From Deinandra increscens subsp. villosa (Eukaryota > Streptophyta > Magnoliopsida > Asterales > Asteraceae): a stretch of DNA of 64,000 nt. Below are positions 43,077 to 55,060 of the stretch, in pieces. The stretch lies in contig JBCNJP010000240.1 of NCBI GenBank assembly GCA_039602395.1, positions 1 to 64,000 of the forward strand, given 5' to 3'. Below the pieces are notes generated by a model. That model had not been told where the DNA came from, made no database searches, and saw only the letters and a program-made list of their open reading frames with translations. The translations under genes were made by a program, and so were the position numbers. Within the stretch, counting starts at the first letter, position 1, and each line of letters opens with the position of its first letter.

Positions 43077-43684
43077 GGGGAGGGGGTATGGTTGCCACAA
43101 GGCTTCACCAAGCCATGCTCACCAACCAATAAGATCGTGACACTTCAAATTTGGCAAAATGGGCAAGGCTTCAAGCCACACCACATGGTATGGTTGTGGT
43201 GTGGCTTGGGGAAGCCACCGAAATTTAGTATTTTTTTTTTAATTTTAACAACTTTTAATAAACAAACAACTTTTATATAAAAAAAACAAACACTAGCATT
43301 ACGAAATCAAACGTTACAATACTTGAAATTAAAAAAAAAAACACAACTACAATTAAAAAAAAAACCTAAAAGTTGCATTCCCAACCGTATTCCTCCGCAA
43401 TCTTTCTTTTTTGTTGAAGAACTAGTGGAAGGAATTGCGGATCAACATCATCGTGCGGTTTCATGAAGTACTCGAGATCACTTTTCTTTTTTTCTTTTTT
43501 TTTCACGCGCTAGTTTGTTCTCGATCACTTGATGTTGAGCCACCAATGTAAATTTCACCTCATCGTACATCGCTTGCTTCTTTTTACACGTTTCGTCCCG
43601 AATCTTTGACTTCATCTCCCTTTCTTTCAATCAATTGCTTTGAAAATCCGACATCATCTCCAACGCCCTTTTGTTAGAGCATAT
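43077..43684 (-). mobile_element. PIF/Harbinger-type element, cut by the gap
   Basis: Begins GGGGAGGGGGTATGGTTG after TTA (43074-43076), matching the ends of the element at 3097. Next to the end lies a hairpin of AAGCCACACCACATGG.. and GTGTGGCTT. It continues to the N run, so its other end is hidden. Confidence 0.7.
43366..43684 (-). pseudogene. Harbinger ORF2 C-terminal part
   Basis: On the minus strand the C-terminus reads QQKRKIAEEYGWECNF and a stop at 43366-43368. Upstream, in shifted frames, are KSKIRDETCKKKQAMYDE and KFTLVAQHQVIENKLARE, a Lys/Glu-rich helix typical of the NAM-associated C-terminal region of plant Harbinger ORF2 proteins. Still nearer the gap lies RALEMMSDFQ. Frameshifts separate these parts, so it is a pseudogene; the N-terminus is in the gap. 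Harbinger ORF2 helps bind transposon ends. The signature YGW[DEQ]C at the very end is shared with 3636-3671 and 53867. Confidence 0.65.
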
Positions 43685-44184
43685 NNNNNNNNNNNNNNNN
43701 NNNNNNNNNNNNNNNNNNNNNNNNNNNNNNNNNNNNNNNNNNNNNNNNNNNNNNNNNNNNNNNNNNNNNNNNNNNNNNNNNNNNNNNNNNNNNNNNNNNN
43801 NNNNNNNNNNNNNNNNNNNNNNNNNNNNNNNNNNNNNNNNNNNNNNNNNNNNNNNNNNNNNNNNNNNNNNNNNNNNNNNNNNNNNNNNNNNNNNNNNNNN
43901 NNNNNNNNNNNNNNNNNNNNNNNNNNNNNNNNNNNNNNNNNNNNNNNNNNNNNNNNNNNNNNNNNNNNNNNNNNNNNNNNNNNNNNNNNNNNNNNNNNNN
44001 NNNNNNNNNNNNNNNNNNNNNNNNNNNNNNNNNNNNNNNNNNNNNNNNNNNNNNNNNNNNNNNNNNNNNNNNNNNNNNNNNNNNNNNNNNNNNNNNNNNN
44101 NNNNNNNNNNNNNNNNNNNNNNNNNNNNNNNNNNNNNNNNNNNNNNNNNNNNNNNNNNNNNNNNNNNNNNNNNNNNNNNNNNNN
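43685..44184. other. Assembly gap (500 N)
   Basis: Exactly 500 N, the usual placeholder for unknown length. By comparison with 50120-51177 it hides about 1.06 kb of LTR plus the rest of the Harbinger element, so the true missing length is probably above 1 kb. Confidence 0.9.
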
Positions 44185-45911
44185 TTGACTTTTTCTCCAA
44201 GACTTGCCATATTGCTCATAAAACCCTAATTAAACCCTCCACTCTATAAATATCAGTTGTTTTGTCCATAAAAAACGTTCATCTACCTTCTGCAACCATC
44301 AATCTCGTGTCAAGCCTTCCCGATTGTGTTTTCAAAAGTCAAAAGTCTAAGAGTTTGACCTTCCGAATTGACCAGCCTCCTTTGACTTTCACACGTAAGT
44401 TTCTTCATAGTATTTTCTTTTTTTTATATGTATTTTAATACCCCATTGCTGGATTTTACCAAACCTCGTCTATATTAAAAGTCAACCTTTACCCACGCCT
44501 TTTTAATTGGGGAAAACTACTAAAGATCACCAATACATGTAATCAATGGTTCTAATCTATTTTGATAAGTTGTATAAGTATATTATGATGTTTACAAACT
44601 ATCAAAATTAGATTTTTATTAAAAACCTAAAAGACACGCGTTTTGACCCGTTAAAGTAAGTGTTTTCACGCATAACTTGCTCTTCTAGTACTTTTTAAAT
44701 AAATGGAACATACCAACATGTTTTTGGTATACTAATGAACATATAATAAGGGTTGGATAAGTTTAAGTTTGACCGATGTACACTTTTGCAACTTTTGGGT
44801 CATTTATGTAATTTTTGAAAGTTAAGGGTAAAAAGTGTAAATAGAACAAAGATGTGGAATTTTCTGTTTTGAATTAACTGAATCTTAAATTCTGGAAATT
44901 TATATTCTCATGAATTTGTTAAATTGACATAATGGGCCCCTAAGTTTATAAAATTGCAATTTTAACCATAAACATGGCATAGTTGTCAAAAGTGGTATTC
45001 TGTTCACGAACGGGTCTTTTGGTTTTATTAACCATTAAATAAAGTGTTTTTAATAATAAATAGTTAATAAATCCCCCAATTAATCAATTAATCATTTAAA
45101 TCAACTTTCGATCGTTTTAGTCAATTATTCGGTCTTTCGAATCGTTAGGTTTTCATCAGGGTTAGCTTTGTTCCTTGAGTTCGTGATCTTCTCGCTTTTT
45201 GCTTTGCTATCAGGTTAGTAATCATAGCCCCGTTTTCGTTTTCATTATTTGGGGTGCAACATTGTATCTTATTCCAAAATCTTTAATCATTACTCAATCT
45301 ACATTACTATGCGATTCCATGTTCTGCATGTGTATTCTTGATATGTAATACGTGTTAGATCAATATGTTGTATTCGTTTGTCACTTGTCGCTAGTCATTA
45401 ATCGCTTGTGTACCATTAACGATTGTTAGGAAGCCTATGAGTCAATAATAGCTATTGGTCGACAACCCACCCACTATATTGAAAATGTATTCTTATTTTC
45501 AATGGGTGATTGATTTCCTAAATGTTTAGGTTTGGTTACACAACACATTTATAACATGTTACACATAATCTATGAATTTCACTTGTCACATGAATCGCTA
45601 TTTTTTTACTTAGGCTATTTAAAACCTATGTTTACTCACCAACTCTAGTAGTTGACTTTATATGTTGTACATGTTGCAGAAAATGACTGAAGTTGCTGTG
45701 ATGACACTTAGGGCTTGCTTATGGACCTAGAATGACCTTAAAATTAATAATTAGTATCATAATTTGTTTGCATTTATTTGGATTGTATTGTATGACATTA
45801 TTTGTATATCAATAATGAATGGCATGATTAAACTTGGTAACTATCTAGTTGTCACGAGCATCTGGACAATCATCGTGTCTCAACGTTTCTGCCGTTGGTT
45901 GGGGTGTGACA
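44185..45911 (+). repeat. 5' LTR of LARD-like element (3' part)
   Basis: Equivalent to 51178-52901. TATA-like TATAAATA at 44245-44252. Ends TTGGGGTGTGACA-type. Confidence 0.85.
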
Positions 45912-45914
45912 GAT

Positions 45915-45926
45915 TGGTATCAGAGC
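45915..45926 (+). other. Primer binding site of LARD-like element
   Basis: TGGTATCAGAGC, exact tRNA-iMet type, 3 bp after the LTR. Confidence 0.9.
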
Positions 45927-48182
45927 CTTGGCTATAGGGATTTAGGTTATTAGCAATGGATAACCTAGACTATACCTTAGGTGTCCTACATGACTAGCTC
46001 GTGTTAGAATGCCTTACTTTGCTATTTGTTCATAGATGCTTCCTAGACATGCCTTCTCGAACTCACAACGTCCCTCACACACAACACACACTCTTATGCA
46101 CTTACACTCGAGGCTTCCTAGCCTCTTTCCTTAGTAATGGTTCCTTACGTACCATTTAGGAAATTGATTTCTTGATTTTGTATTATCGTCGGGGTTAGAT
46201 TTCTAGCAAATAGACATGTAGTAACTGGAAGGGGGAAAGTGCTGTGATTTGGGGTCTCCATCAGGCAAGTGTTGCGTATAAATTCGAATCAACCGTCGGA
46301 CCTGGATGCCTGCCTGGGACGCCCTGAAGAGAGTACTTGAACCTATTAGGCCAAAGCATGTCTGCTAGAAAACATGAAATAATCCTGATTAGTCACGGTT
46401 ATAGCTTCCCAATCGGGAGGTGATGGCCATTCCATTCGTTTTATCAAATCAGCATGATTTCGTGTTTTGTGTGTTATCATCAACTCTAATTATGTTTTCA
46501 ACGACTCTCGATGTTTCGTGTTTTATGATCTCTTGATTTTCAAAATGCATGCTTTACACAATGATCCCTTAAATTCCATTAACTCGCCAATTTCATGACA
46601 TGTTTTCATAAGACTTTCGTTTTTGGACCCTTACTTTCACAATTTCACACTTTTCCACCCTCACATTTTATTTAATCGATTTACATATCATATTATTTAC
46701 AAAGTTTCACTACCTCCTATGTCATCATTGATGTTTGGTTTACAAATTTACGAGTGAATATGACACCCTTGTGTTGTATCGCATCCCACGCAATGTCGTG
46801 ATTTACATTACACGTTTACGGTTCAGCCTTATCAAGGTTACGATTTTACATGTTTCCCTTATTCGTTTCTTGGCACCCTGAGTTCCATTATGTAAAGATC
46901 CTATCCTCAATTTGCATCTCGCATCTTGGAATTTTTTCGCACACCACCCACGTGATTTCAATTACATGTTTTTCAATCATCACAACCACGACTCGGATGC
47001 TACCACATGTTAAACCAACAAGCCAATGTTCCATAGAACTCACGTATAGTCGTGTACACCCAACAAAACATCTCACGAGTCCAAAACACAAGCCCAACCT
47101 GTTGCACCAAAGCCCAATGGGCACACCCAATGTGGTGATTCACTAAGGGTGTGTTATGGGTTGGCCCATGCAAATGATGCGTCGGTCAAATCAGTCAATC
47201 AAGTTACGCTTGGTCTCGATCATACATCTACAATCAAGTGACCACAAACCTAAACCTTAACTTGCAAAACTTATCCACTTGGACTTCCAAAACACTTGAT
47301 CTAAAATGTTTTATTTTGGCCTAACGTAATCTCATCAGTTTGCATATTGCACGCCTTTGGACAGCGAGTTTCCAAAATTCATGAATGTTCGACGTCTATT
47401 TGTTCCAAAACCTATATATATATACATACCAATTCATCATCATTTGTAGGTTTGGTAAGTTCTCGTTGATGGACTCCTAAGTTGCACGTTCGCATGTTAC
47501 GGGATTCCATGCTAAAACGACAACAAGGGTGCACATTGTCGAGCTTATGAACCAACTTGCATACGATCACCCGTCTTTACTAAAAATTTTAAGTCAGCCT
47601 TTGCGTAGTCATGTTTTAAGTTACATACACATTTTTCGGTGTGCATGTCGAGAAGTCTGCTGGTCTAGAATTCTACGAGTTATAAGTACATGTGTTGATG
47701 GGATTCCATGTGTACGAGTCTACGATTATATGACATCTCGAGTGGACGGCTCTACATGTGTGCCAACATCAAAAGTGTTGCACAAATTTAAACATCCTTT
47801 TGATCCCTAAACTTACTTTTACCCAACAGATGGATATTTTGGCTCACAATTGTATCCAAAAATCTTTTTTTAAAAATATATGTCTGTTTAGCCCATTAAG
47901 AAATCTCCATTACAATTTATGATTGCGGTTGATCTTGGGTTCTTCGTGGTTCGCTAAATACTTTCAGGATATTCGCAAATGCAATCCCCTAATTTATGAT
48001 CGCCTTCATCGGTGATATTCGAATTTACTATAAATATATCTTCGATTTTTGGATCATGGAACTCGTGTCACTTAAATGATAAGCTCATGGGGAAAATTCA
48101 TGTTGTTCATTTAAGAATTTCAACTCAACAAGTGTTTCATGAACTCGATTTCTGTTATTTAAATTCCTTGATTCCAGTTGGT

Positions 48183-48510
48183 TAAATTCATGGATGCGGT
48201 TATTGGTGATTCAATACTCGATCCGTGAATCACACTTTTATCTTTCAATTCATGGATACGATCATTGGTGATTCAATAGTCGATTCGTGAATCACACTTT
48301 TGTCATTTCAATTCATGGATACGATGTTGGTGATTCAATAGATGATCCATGAATTCCAGTTATCATCTAAACACATGACTCGACCTTGGTGATTCAACGG
48401 TCGATGCATGAAACCCATCTTGGGTATTTAAATCCATGAACTCGATTTTGGTGATTCAATGATCGGTTCATGAATTTGTCTCTTGGGGTGTAAACTCATG
48501 AATTCGGTTT
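48183..48510 (+). repeat. 62-bp tandem repeats in LARD interior
   Basis: GGTGATTCAAT recurs at 48205, 48267, 48329, 48388 and 48450, spacing 62, 62, 59 and 62 bp. Each unit also has ATTCATGGATACGAT before it and CGATYCATGAAT after it. Weaker units seem to continue to about 48740. Confidence 0.85.
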
Positions 48511-49517
48511 TACTAACTTGATATTCAATATATGTGTTCCACCTTTGGATATCTAAGTCACGGGCTCGGATTTTTGTTAATTCAATAAGTCGAATCCATC
48601 TTTCATTGCTAAATGCATGTACTCAAATTCTACTCTCGTGAATTCGATAATTGCATCATGAATGTGACCTTTGTTGGTTACATTATTGCGAGTTTTGTCA
48701 ATTCGACATTTAATACTCGATTCATGGTTTTAGACACGTATGGTCCTATGTTCGATTTACTCGACTTATGGACCCACTAATTTTTTTTCGATTAGTGTAA
48801 CACGTTACTCAATTGAAATCAATTTATATTCGAAGTGGGTTTTTCTAACCCATGGGACTCATGTTGCTCGAGTCGTGTGTTCGGCCATGTAGACATGGAA
48901 ACCGAATCATGCCATTCGGCTCATGTAGTTTTCCGGGTGGTAAATAACACAAATTATGATACTCATTTTTTTATGGTGTTTAATGATTTAAATCTATGGT
49001 TGTTCTACATCAAATTCTAAAGGTTTTATCATTTATCATATCGAAAGCTTGGTATCATACACACTCTAAATCATTTAACATTCTATGATAACGCTACGTC
49101 ACACTTTGACCATTTATCATTTGCAATCAATTGTGTTTTCAAGATCGCATATCTCAATCATTCTTGCGAAAACGGGACCACCCATACGGTAACCAACGAT
49201 TGTGTGTGATGCTAGCTCCAGCATGCAATCGGGTTGGGAACGTAGACACAGGTCTTGTGAGTTGGCAAGAATCTTTTGGAATCTGTATAGACCTCACGTC
49301 CCGTGATAGGAGGATTAGGTGTGAATCGTGACACATCCAAGTTCTCCTGAAGCGGACGTGTGCTCTCGTAAGGAATCCGAATTTATTTATTTATTTATTT
49401 TTTTATTTTCATCTCATGGAATAAATTCATTATCTTTGGATAAAGTTATTATTTTGCGATTTTCAAACGATACATGTTACACCCACCCCTCTCGTGTTTT
49501 GCCTTCTCCGGTCTCGC

Positions 49518-49534
49518 TCCTAAAGTAGGGGAGA
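49518..49534 (+). repeat. Second copy of the LARD purine tract
   Basis: TCCTAAAGTAGGGGAGA is identical to the tract that directly precedes the 3' LTR at 50102-50118, about 584 bp further on. Confidence 0.8.
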
Positions 49535-50105
49535 ATGTGGTTTTCATCATGGTCAAATTGTTTTGGTCAATTAAACAATCTTGATTGTTTGGTTTGGTCT
49601 ACGTTTTGTTAGTTCTTAAATTTTTGCAACTCGTTACTCATGCCATCAAATCACCTGGGTCTTTCAAACTATATCTCGTAATCGCAATCCCAGATTCTCT
49701 ATCAAAGCTCGTTCGTTGATGTGTGTGTTGGGTGGTTCTTCGTAGGCAACCAGTACATTGTAGGAGTATTAAAATGTGGTGGGTTAGCTGTGGTACACCC
49801 TATATATAAACATTTATGATACTCTCAAGGTGCATCGGGTGTCAGACTGGAAACTGGCCTAAGTCGGTGTGTCAAAATCGCTTTCTATGTCAAAATTTCC
49901 ATGTCACCAGTGATTCGCTTGGACTTATCGTTAAGTGAAGAATTGGCGACGACATAAATGATTTAGTAACTGAAAATGTATTATTTTTGGTGAAATATTT
50001 TACATCAAGCCTCATCCTTTTGATTCAACTATCAGGAATGTCCCTACTTTCGACAAAATCCTTGTGGGTTTGTAAGTCTCTACTAATTTCGGGACGAAAT
50101 TTCCT

Positions 50106-50119
50106 AAAGTAGGGGAGAC
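50106..50119 (+). other. Polypurine tract of LARD-like element
   Basis: AAAGTAGGGGAGAC precedes TGTAACATCC. GGGACGAAATTTCC just upstream is the same phrase as before the Gypsy 3' LTR at 28140, supporting a chromovirus relation. Confidence 0.85.
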
Positions 50120-52901
50120 TGTAACATCCGCCTCCGACTCGTTAGTAAAACCCGACTCGTTTCGAGTACATCCGGATTGGAAGTCCATCAAAACATTTCA
50201 AACATGGGATTAAACTTTTGGCACCGTATATTTTTTCATAATCCAAAAATCATTTTTTTCGTTATTAAGATGGTTAAATAATTAGGATTGTTTTCAAGCA
50301 AATGAATAAATTTATTTCGTAATTAAACGTCCGTTCGGGATTCATTTTATCGATAAACAAAGAAATTTAATACATTTATTAGCTTACAAGTTCAAATGAT
50401 GATTTTAAATGCTCTTGATCATTTTCCAAGTTAAATGGATTAATCGTTTGATTTTTAGACAAACAATACGCATAAAGCACAAGTAAAACAATTTTTCGGT
50501 TTTTGCGCAACTTCGGTATTAACCGGACGACCCGTGGGTCTCAAAAATCATATTTTTATACTACATGATATTTTTATATGACTAATGTAGCTCCTCGTAA
50601 AATATGGGGCCATTTAGAGTTAAAACGATAAATTCGCGTTTCGGTTCGTGAAACGTCATAACCGGAAGGCTTGTAAATTTCAAAACTTATATTTCTTTAA
50701 TCCCATCATGTTCTAATGAGTCTCATGAACTTATGTTTCAAATTTTAGCTCATTCCGATAAGAAACGAAAGTTAGAGCAAAAAGAAGAAAAAAAAAAGGA
50801 AAGAAAAAGAGAAAGAAAGAAAGGAGAACAATATATAAAAAAAAAGAATGTCAGCCGCTGGACTCGAACCAACGACCTCTGCACGACCAGCGACCTCTGC
50901 ACTATAACCTCAGCGACCTGACCACTGGGCCAGCGCTACGCTGGTGTCATTTATCCGGATCGCTTGTTTATATTGTCTTCCAGTGACCAGAATACCTGAT
51001 CGCGATTTCCACTTCGGGCTGAACTTGTTTTGACCATAAATTACTCGTTTCAAACCCATTTTAGGCCCCGTTTTCGCCTATGGATCCGTCTTAATGTCCT
51101 CAAACTTACTACACAAGCCAAATCCATAATTAGCACGAATTTAATTGTCAAATGATTCGTTTCCATACTTGATTCCTTGACTTTTTCTCCAAGACTTGCC
51201 ATATTGCTCATAAAACCCTAATTAAACCCTCCATTCTATAAATATCAGTTGTTTTGTTCATAAAAAACGTTCATCTACCTTCTACAACCATCAATCTCGT
51301 GTCAAGCCTTCCGAATGTGTTTTGAAAAGTCAAAAGTCTAAGAGTTTGACCTTCCGAATTGACCAGCCTCCTTTGACTTTCACACATAAGTTTCTTCATA
51401 GTATTTTCTTGTTTTTATATGTATTTTAATACCCCATTGCTGGATTTTACCAAAACTCGTCTATATTAAAAGTCAACATTTACCCACGCCTTTTTAATTG
51501 GGGAAAACTACTAAAGATCACCAATACATGTAATCGATGGTTCTAATCTATTTTGATAAGTTGTATAAGTATATTATGATGTTTACAAACTATCAAAATT
51601 AGATTTTTATCAAAAACCTAAAAGACACGCGTTTTGACCCGTTAAAGTAAGTGTTTTCACGCATAACTTGCTCTTCTAGTACTCTTTAAATAAACGGAAC
51701 ATACCAACATGTTTTTGGGATACTAATGAACATATAATAAGGGTTGGATAAGTTTAAGTTTGACCGATGTACACTTTTGCAACTTGTGGGCCATTTATGT
51801 AATTTTTGAAAGTTAAGGGTAAAAAGTGTAAATAGAACAAAGATGTGGAATTTTCTGTTTTGAATTATCTGAATCTTAAATTCTGAAAATTTATATTCTC
51901 ATGAATTTGTTAAATTGACATAATGGGCCCCTAAGTTTATAAAATTGCAATTTTAACCATAAACATTGCATAGTTGTCAAAAGTGGTATTCTGTTCACGA
52001 ACGAGTCTTTTGGTAATATTAACCATTAAATAAAGTGTTTTTAATAACAAATAGTTAATAAATCCCCCACTTAATCAATTAATCATTTAAATCAACTTTC
52101 GATCGTTTTAGTCAATTATTCGGTCTTTCGAATCTTTAGGTTTTCATCAGGGTTAGCTTTGTTCCTCGAGTTCGTGATTTTCTCGCTTTTTGCTTTGCTA
52201 TCAGGTGAGTAATCATAGCCCCATTTTTGTTTTCATTATTTAGGGTGCAACATTGTATCTTATTCCAAAATCTTTAATCATTACTCAATCTACATTACTA
52301 TGCGATTCCATGTTCTGCATGTGTATTCTTGATATGTAATACATGTTGGATCAATATGTTGTATTCGTTTGTCGCTTGTCGTTAGTCATTAATCGCTTGT
52401 GTACCTATAACGATTGTTAGGAAGCCTATGGGTCAATAATAGCTATTGGTCGACAACCCACCCACTATATTGAAAATGTATTCTTATTTTCAATGGGTGA
52501 TTGATTTCCAAATGTCTAGGTTTGGTTACACAACACCTTTATAACATGTTACACATAATCTATGAATTTCACTTGTCACATGAATCACTATTTTTTTACT
52601 TAGGCTATTTAAAACCTATGTTTACTCACCAACTCTAGTAGTTGACTTTATATGTTGTACATGTTGCAGGATATGACTGAAGTTGCAGTGATGACACTTT
52701 GGGCTTGCTTATGGACCTAGAATGACCTTAAAATTAATAATTAGTATCATGATTTGTTTGCATTTATGTGGATTGTATTGTATGACATTATTTGTATATC
52801 AATAATGAATGGCATGTCTAAACTTGGTAACTATCTAGTTGTCACGAGTATCTGGACAATCATCGTGCCCCAACGTTTCCGCCGTTGGTTGGGGTGTGAC
52901 A
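50120..52901 (+). repeat. 3' LTR of LARD-like element, 2782 bp
   Basis: TGTAACATCC to GGGGTGTGACA. TATA-like TATAAATA at 51237-51244. A tRNA-like unit on the minus strand lies in its first third, in a region whose 5' LTR counterpart is inside the gap. Confidence 0.85.
50850..50945 (-). ncRNA. tRNA-like / SINE-head pol III unit inside the LTR
   Basis: On the minus strand TGGCCCAGTGG (50922-50932) fits the A box and GGTTCGAGTCC (50860-50870) fits the B box of a tRNA promoter. Between them a ~18-bp segment (TGCAGAGGTCGYTGGTYG) is duplicated, so the boxes are about 51 bp apart; without the duplication the spacing would be tRNA-like. A run of T (50838-50846 region, minus strand) follows, as for a pol III terminator. 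It could be a tRNA pseudogene, a SINE head, or a part of this LTR family. No acceptor stem pairing is evident. Confidence 0.5.
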
Positions 52902-53600
52902 CCTACCTTGCCGACGACCTCCCTAACCAACCATCTCTGACGAACGACGAATCCATCGTCGGAGTGCTCACCACCTCCGGAGACCTTCACAGCTCGAATC
53001 ATAAACCCCCTAGGGTTATTTTCGGTCGCGAACAACAGCAAAGGGGCGGCGATAGCCGCTGTTTCTTCCATGATACTGCTGCAAGGCGGCGGCGCTACCT
53101 CTGTGAGCTCCGACGACGGTAAGGATCGAAGTAGGGTACCGCCTTGTTTAATATTTCGACTATATCTTTTCCCCCTATCCTAAACCTCCGATTTATGCAT
53201 GTTTACCACAGATCCGTTGAATGATAGTGTCTTTGGGATGGGGCTCGAGTCAAGAACCAGAACTGCCGGCGGTGAACATGGCCTCCGGCCGCCGGCGAAT
53301 GGACTTTGGCGGCGAGTGTGGCTCCCGCCACTGTTTGCAACCGGTCGTCAGAGGAGGTCGCCGGTAGGGTAGGGAAGGGGTCGGGGTTTGTATAGGTGGT
53401 GCCGATGGTTGCTCCCAACTACCCAGATCCAACCATTGAAGGGTTTGATTGTAGGTTTGTATAGGTGTGCCGATGGTTGTTCAGTTGTACAGTGAATCCG
53501 ACATTGATAGTGGTGGTGGCTGCAAGGAGGTTGGGTGAGGGATGTGGCTTTCTGGGGACGATGGTGGGGTGTTAAAGGAAAAAAGAAATGATATATTTAC
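52902..53600 (+). repeat. Fragment of a Gypsy LTR related to that at 11906
   Basis: GC-rich sequence colinear with 12950-13500: GACGG.TAAGG, then a TGCATGTxT block, then CATGGCCTCYGGCCGC. It is probably the target into which the LARD-like element inserted. The small open frames here are not genes. Confidence 0.5.
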
Positions 53601-53866
53601 AGAATACCCCTCCTTCTTTAGTTAACTATAAAAAATACCCAAAAAGGTAAAAAGACAAAATACCCTTGACTTAACGGTGGATTTTAACGTATTCTGTTAA
53701 AGATGACAAAAGGTGAACGATAAATAAAGTTAAAGGACAGAGAGTGTAACAAAAAAAAAAGATAAAGGACAAAAATTGAAAAATGAGCAAAGATAAAGGA
53801 CAAAGTATGTAATTTTTTCAAAAAACTTTTACCAAGTCCTAAAAAATAAAATACAAAGTCCACCAT

Positions 53867-54110
53867 CTAAAAATCACACTGCCATCCGTATCTAGCCGCA
53901 ACTCGACGTTTTTCATCCTCCCATTTCAACTCAAACCTCTCCATCACCTCCAAAGCATTCGCCGATCCTTATTTCGACGAGTCACCACCCGACTTCTTGC
54001 TTGAGCCTTTTCTTCGTGGCGGGTGACTCGGCATTGAGTTCTCATTCAACGGTCGAAAATTAACGGGCAAAAAATATCGGCATCAATCGGCGAAAGAATG
54101 CCGTTGGAGG
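53867..54110 (-). pseudogene. Harbinger ORF2 C-terminal part, third copy
   Basis: On the minus strand the sequence encodes SHPPRRKGSSKKSGGDSSK, a stop codon, GSANALEVMERFELKWEDEK, then RRVAARYGWQCDF and a stop at 53867-53869. The Ser/Lys-rich segment, the ALEVMERF helix and the YGWQC end match the C-terminal part of plant Harbinger ORF2 proteins and the two other copies here. Upstream on that strand the sequence turns into a G run and a GCCGAGCTCGGCATR-rich stretch, and the N-terminal half is gone. Terminal repeats were not secured, so the element's limits are open. It is non-functional. Confidence 0.6.
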
Positions 54111-55060
54111 GGGGGGGGGGGGTTATGCCGATGCCGCGGATGCCGAGGAGCTCGGTATACATGCCGAGCTCGGCATCAATTATGCCAAATATTGCTGATG
54201 TGCGCAATCATGCACACCGCCCACCCTTAAGGAAAATTTCGAACCCGAGACATATGATTGTGGGCAATCCAATCAGTTTACCAACTCAGCTATACTATAA
54301 GTCTTTAATATTACATGTTAATTGTCATAGTTTAATCGAGTTCATAAATGAAAAAAAAACATAATTTTGTTCGTGTCTGTTTCTTAATAAGTATTTTATT
54401 AGTTTACCCACGCTTAAGAAAATTGTAGTTTTATTTAAAAGCATGTTTTTGTTCGTGTTTATTTGTTCATATTTATATATATGACTCTAAATAAAATGAA
54501 CAAAAAGAATGTTTTTATTAAAACTTTAGTTTTGTTCATTTAGTATTCTTTTTTTGTTGATCAAAGATGAATTGATTGATTTGATCGTGTTCGTTTTTTT
54601 ATTTTATTTTCCTTGCTATTAGTTATATTAGAAAAGTAGTTTATAAATAAATTAATATTATTTAATAATAAAAAAAGGAAAGTTAATAAAATAAAAATAA
54701 AAAATAGTTAAAATTATAAATTTAGTCTTTTAAAAAGTAAGGGTGAAATGCTTATTTATAAAAAGCTAACAGAAAAAGTTAACTTAGTGAAAAGAACCTA
54801 ATCCGTAACAAATTTTTTATCTGAAAAAAAGAAACATTACGTGTAATTTAGCTTTAGAAATGTTACAATCCATAATTTGACTAAATATAAAGGACGTAAT
54901 TTGTAATTACTTGCAAAACTAACTCAAATTATTGCCCATGCTATGCAAAACATAAAAGAAAATGATCACTTTGAACAACTATTTTGCACTGAACTTTATT
55001 CCATGTGATTTTGCAACTATAATCCTAATCCTTAATTAAGTTGAAACTTATAAATTAATG
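54111..55060. other. Unassigned AT-rich DNA
   Basis: 54123-54190 has repeated ATGCCGAGCTCGGCAT-like palindromes, likely part of the Harbinger copy. The rest shows no gene or boundary. Confidence 0.4.

Larger units (their letters stand above)
45927..50105 (+). other. Non-coding interior of LARD-like element
   Basis: Short frames occur, but none resembles gag, protease, RT or integrase, and no zinc knuckle or YxDD is seen on either strand. It contains the 62-bp repeat block and an extra copy of the purine tract at 49518-49534. Confidence 0.7.
44185..52901 (+). mobile_element. LARD-like Gypsy-type retrotransposon
   Basis: 44185-45911 repeats as 51178-52901 at about 96% identity by eye. The first copy ends GGTGTGACA and is followed by a primer site. 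The second belongs to a full LTR starting TGTAACATCC at 50120, after a purine tract. The 4.2-kb interior (45912-50119) shows no protein domain. Large LTRs with a sizeable non-coding interior define LARDs, which depend on Gypsy enzymes made elsewhere. The 5' end and left target duplication are in the gap; the sequence after the 3' LTR is CCTAC. Confidence 0.82.

Noticed and set aside
43631..44249. Apparent long open frames crossing the N run
   Set aside because: N bases create an artificial absence of stops. Only the Harbinger ORF2 tail before the gap is real sequence.
46850..47810. Coding genes in the LARD interior (about 95-codon frames)
   Set aside because: No motif, no codon pattern, and both strands are equally open; consistent with chance.
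48183..48510. Centromeric satellite
   Set aside because: Only about five to nine 62-bp units within one retroelement interior; not an extended array.
50733..50921. Lys-rich small protein
   Set aside because: A poly-A/G-rich stretch followed by the tRNA-like sequence read in an arbitrary frame; no start context or homology.
52754..53432. Small genes on both strands in the GC-rich stretch
   Set aside because: The first crosses the LARD LTR end, and the GC-rich part is colinear with a Gypsy LTR at 12950-13500.
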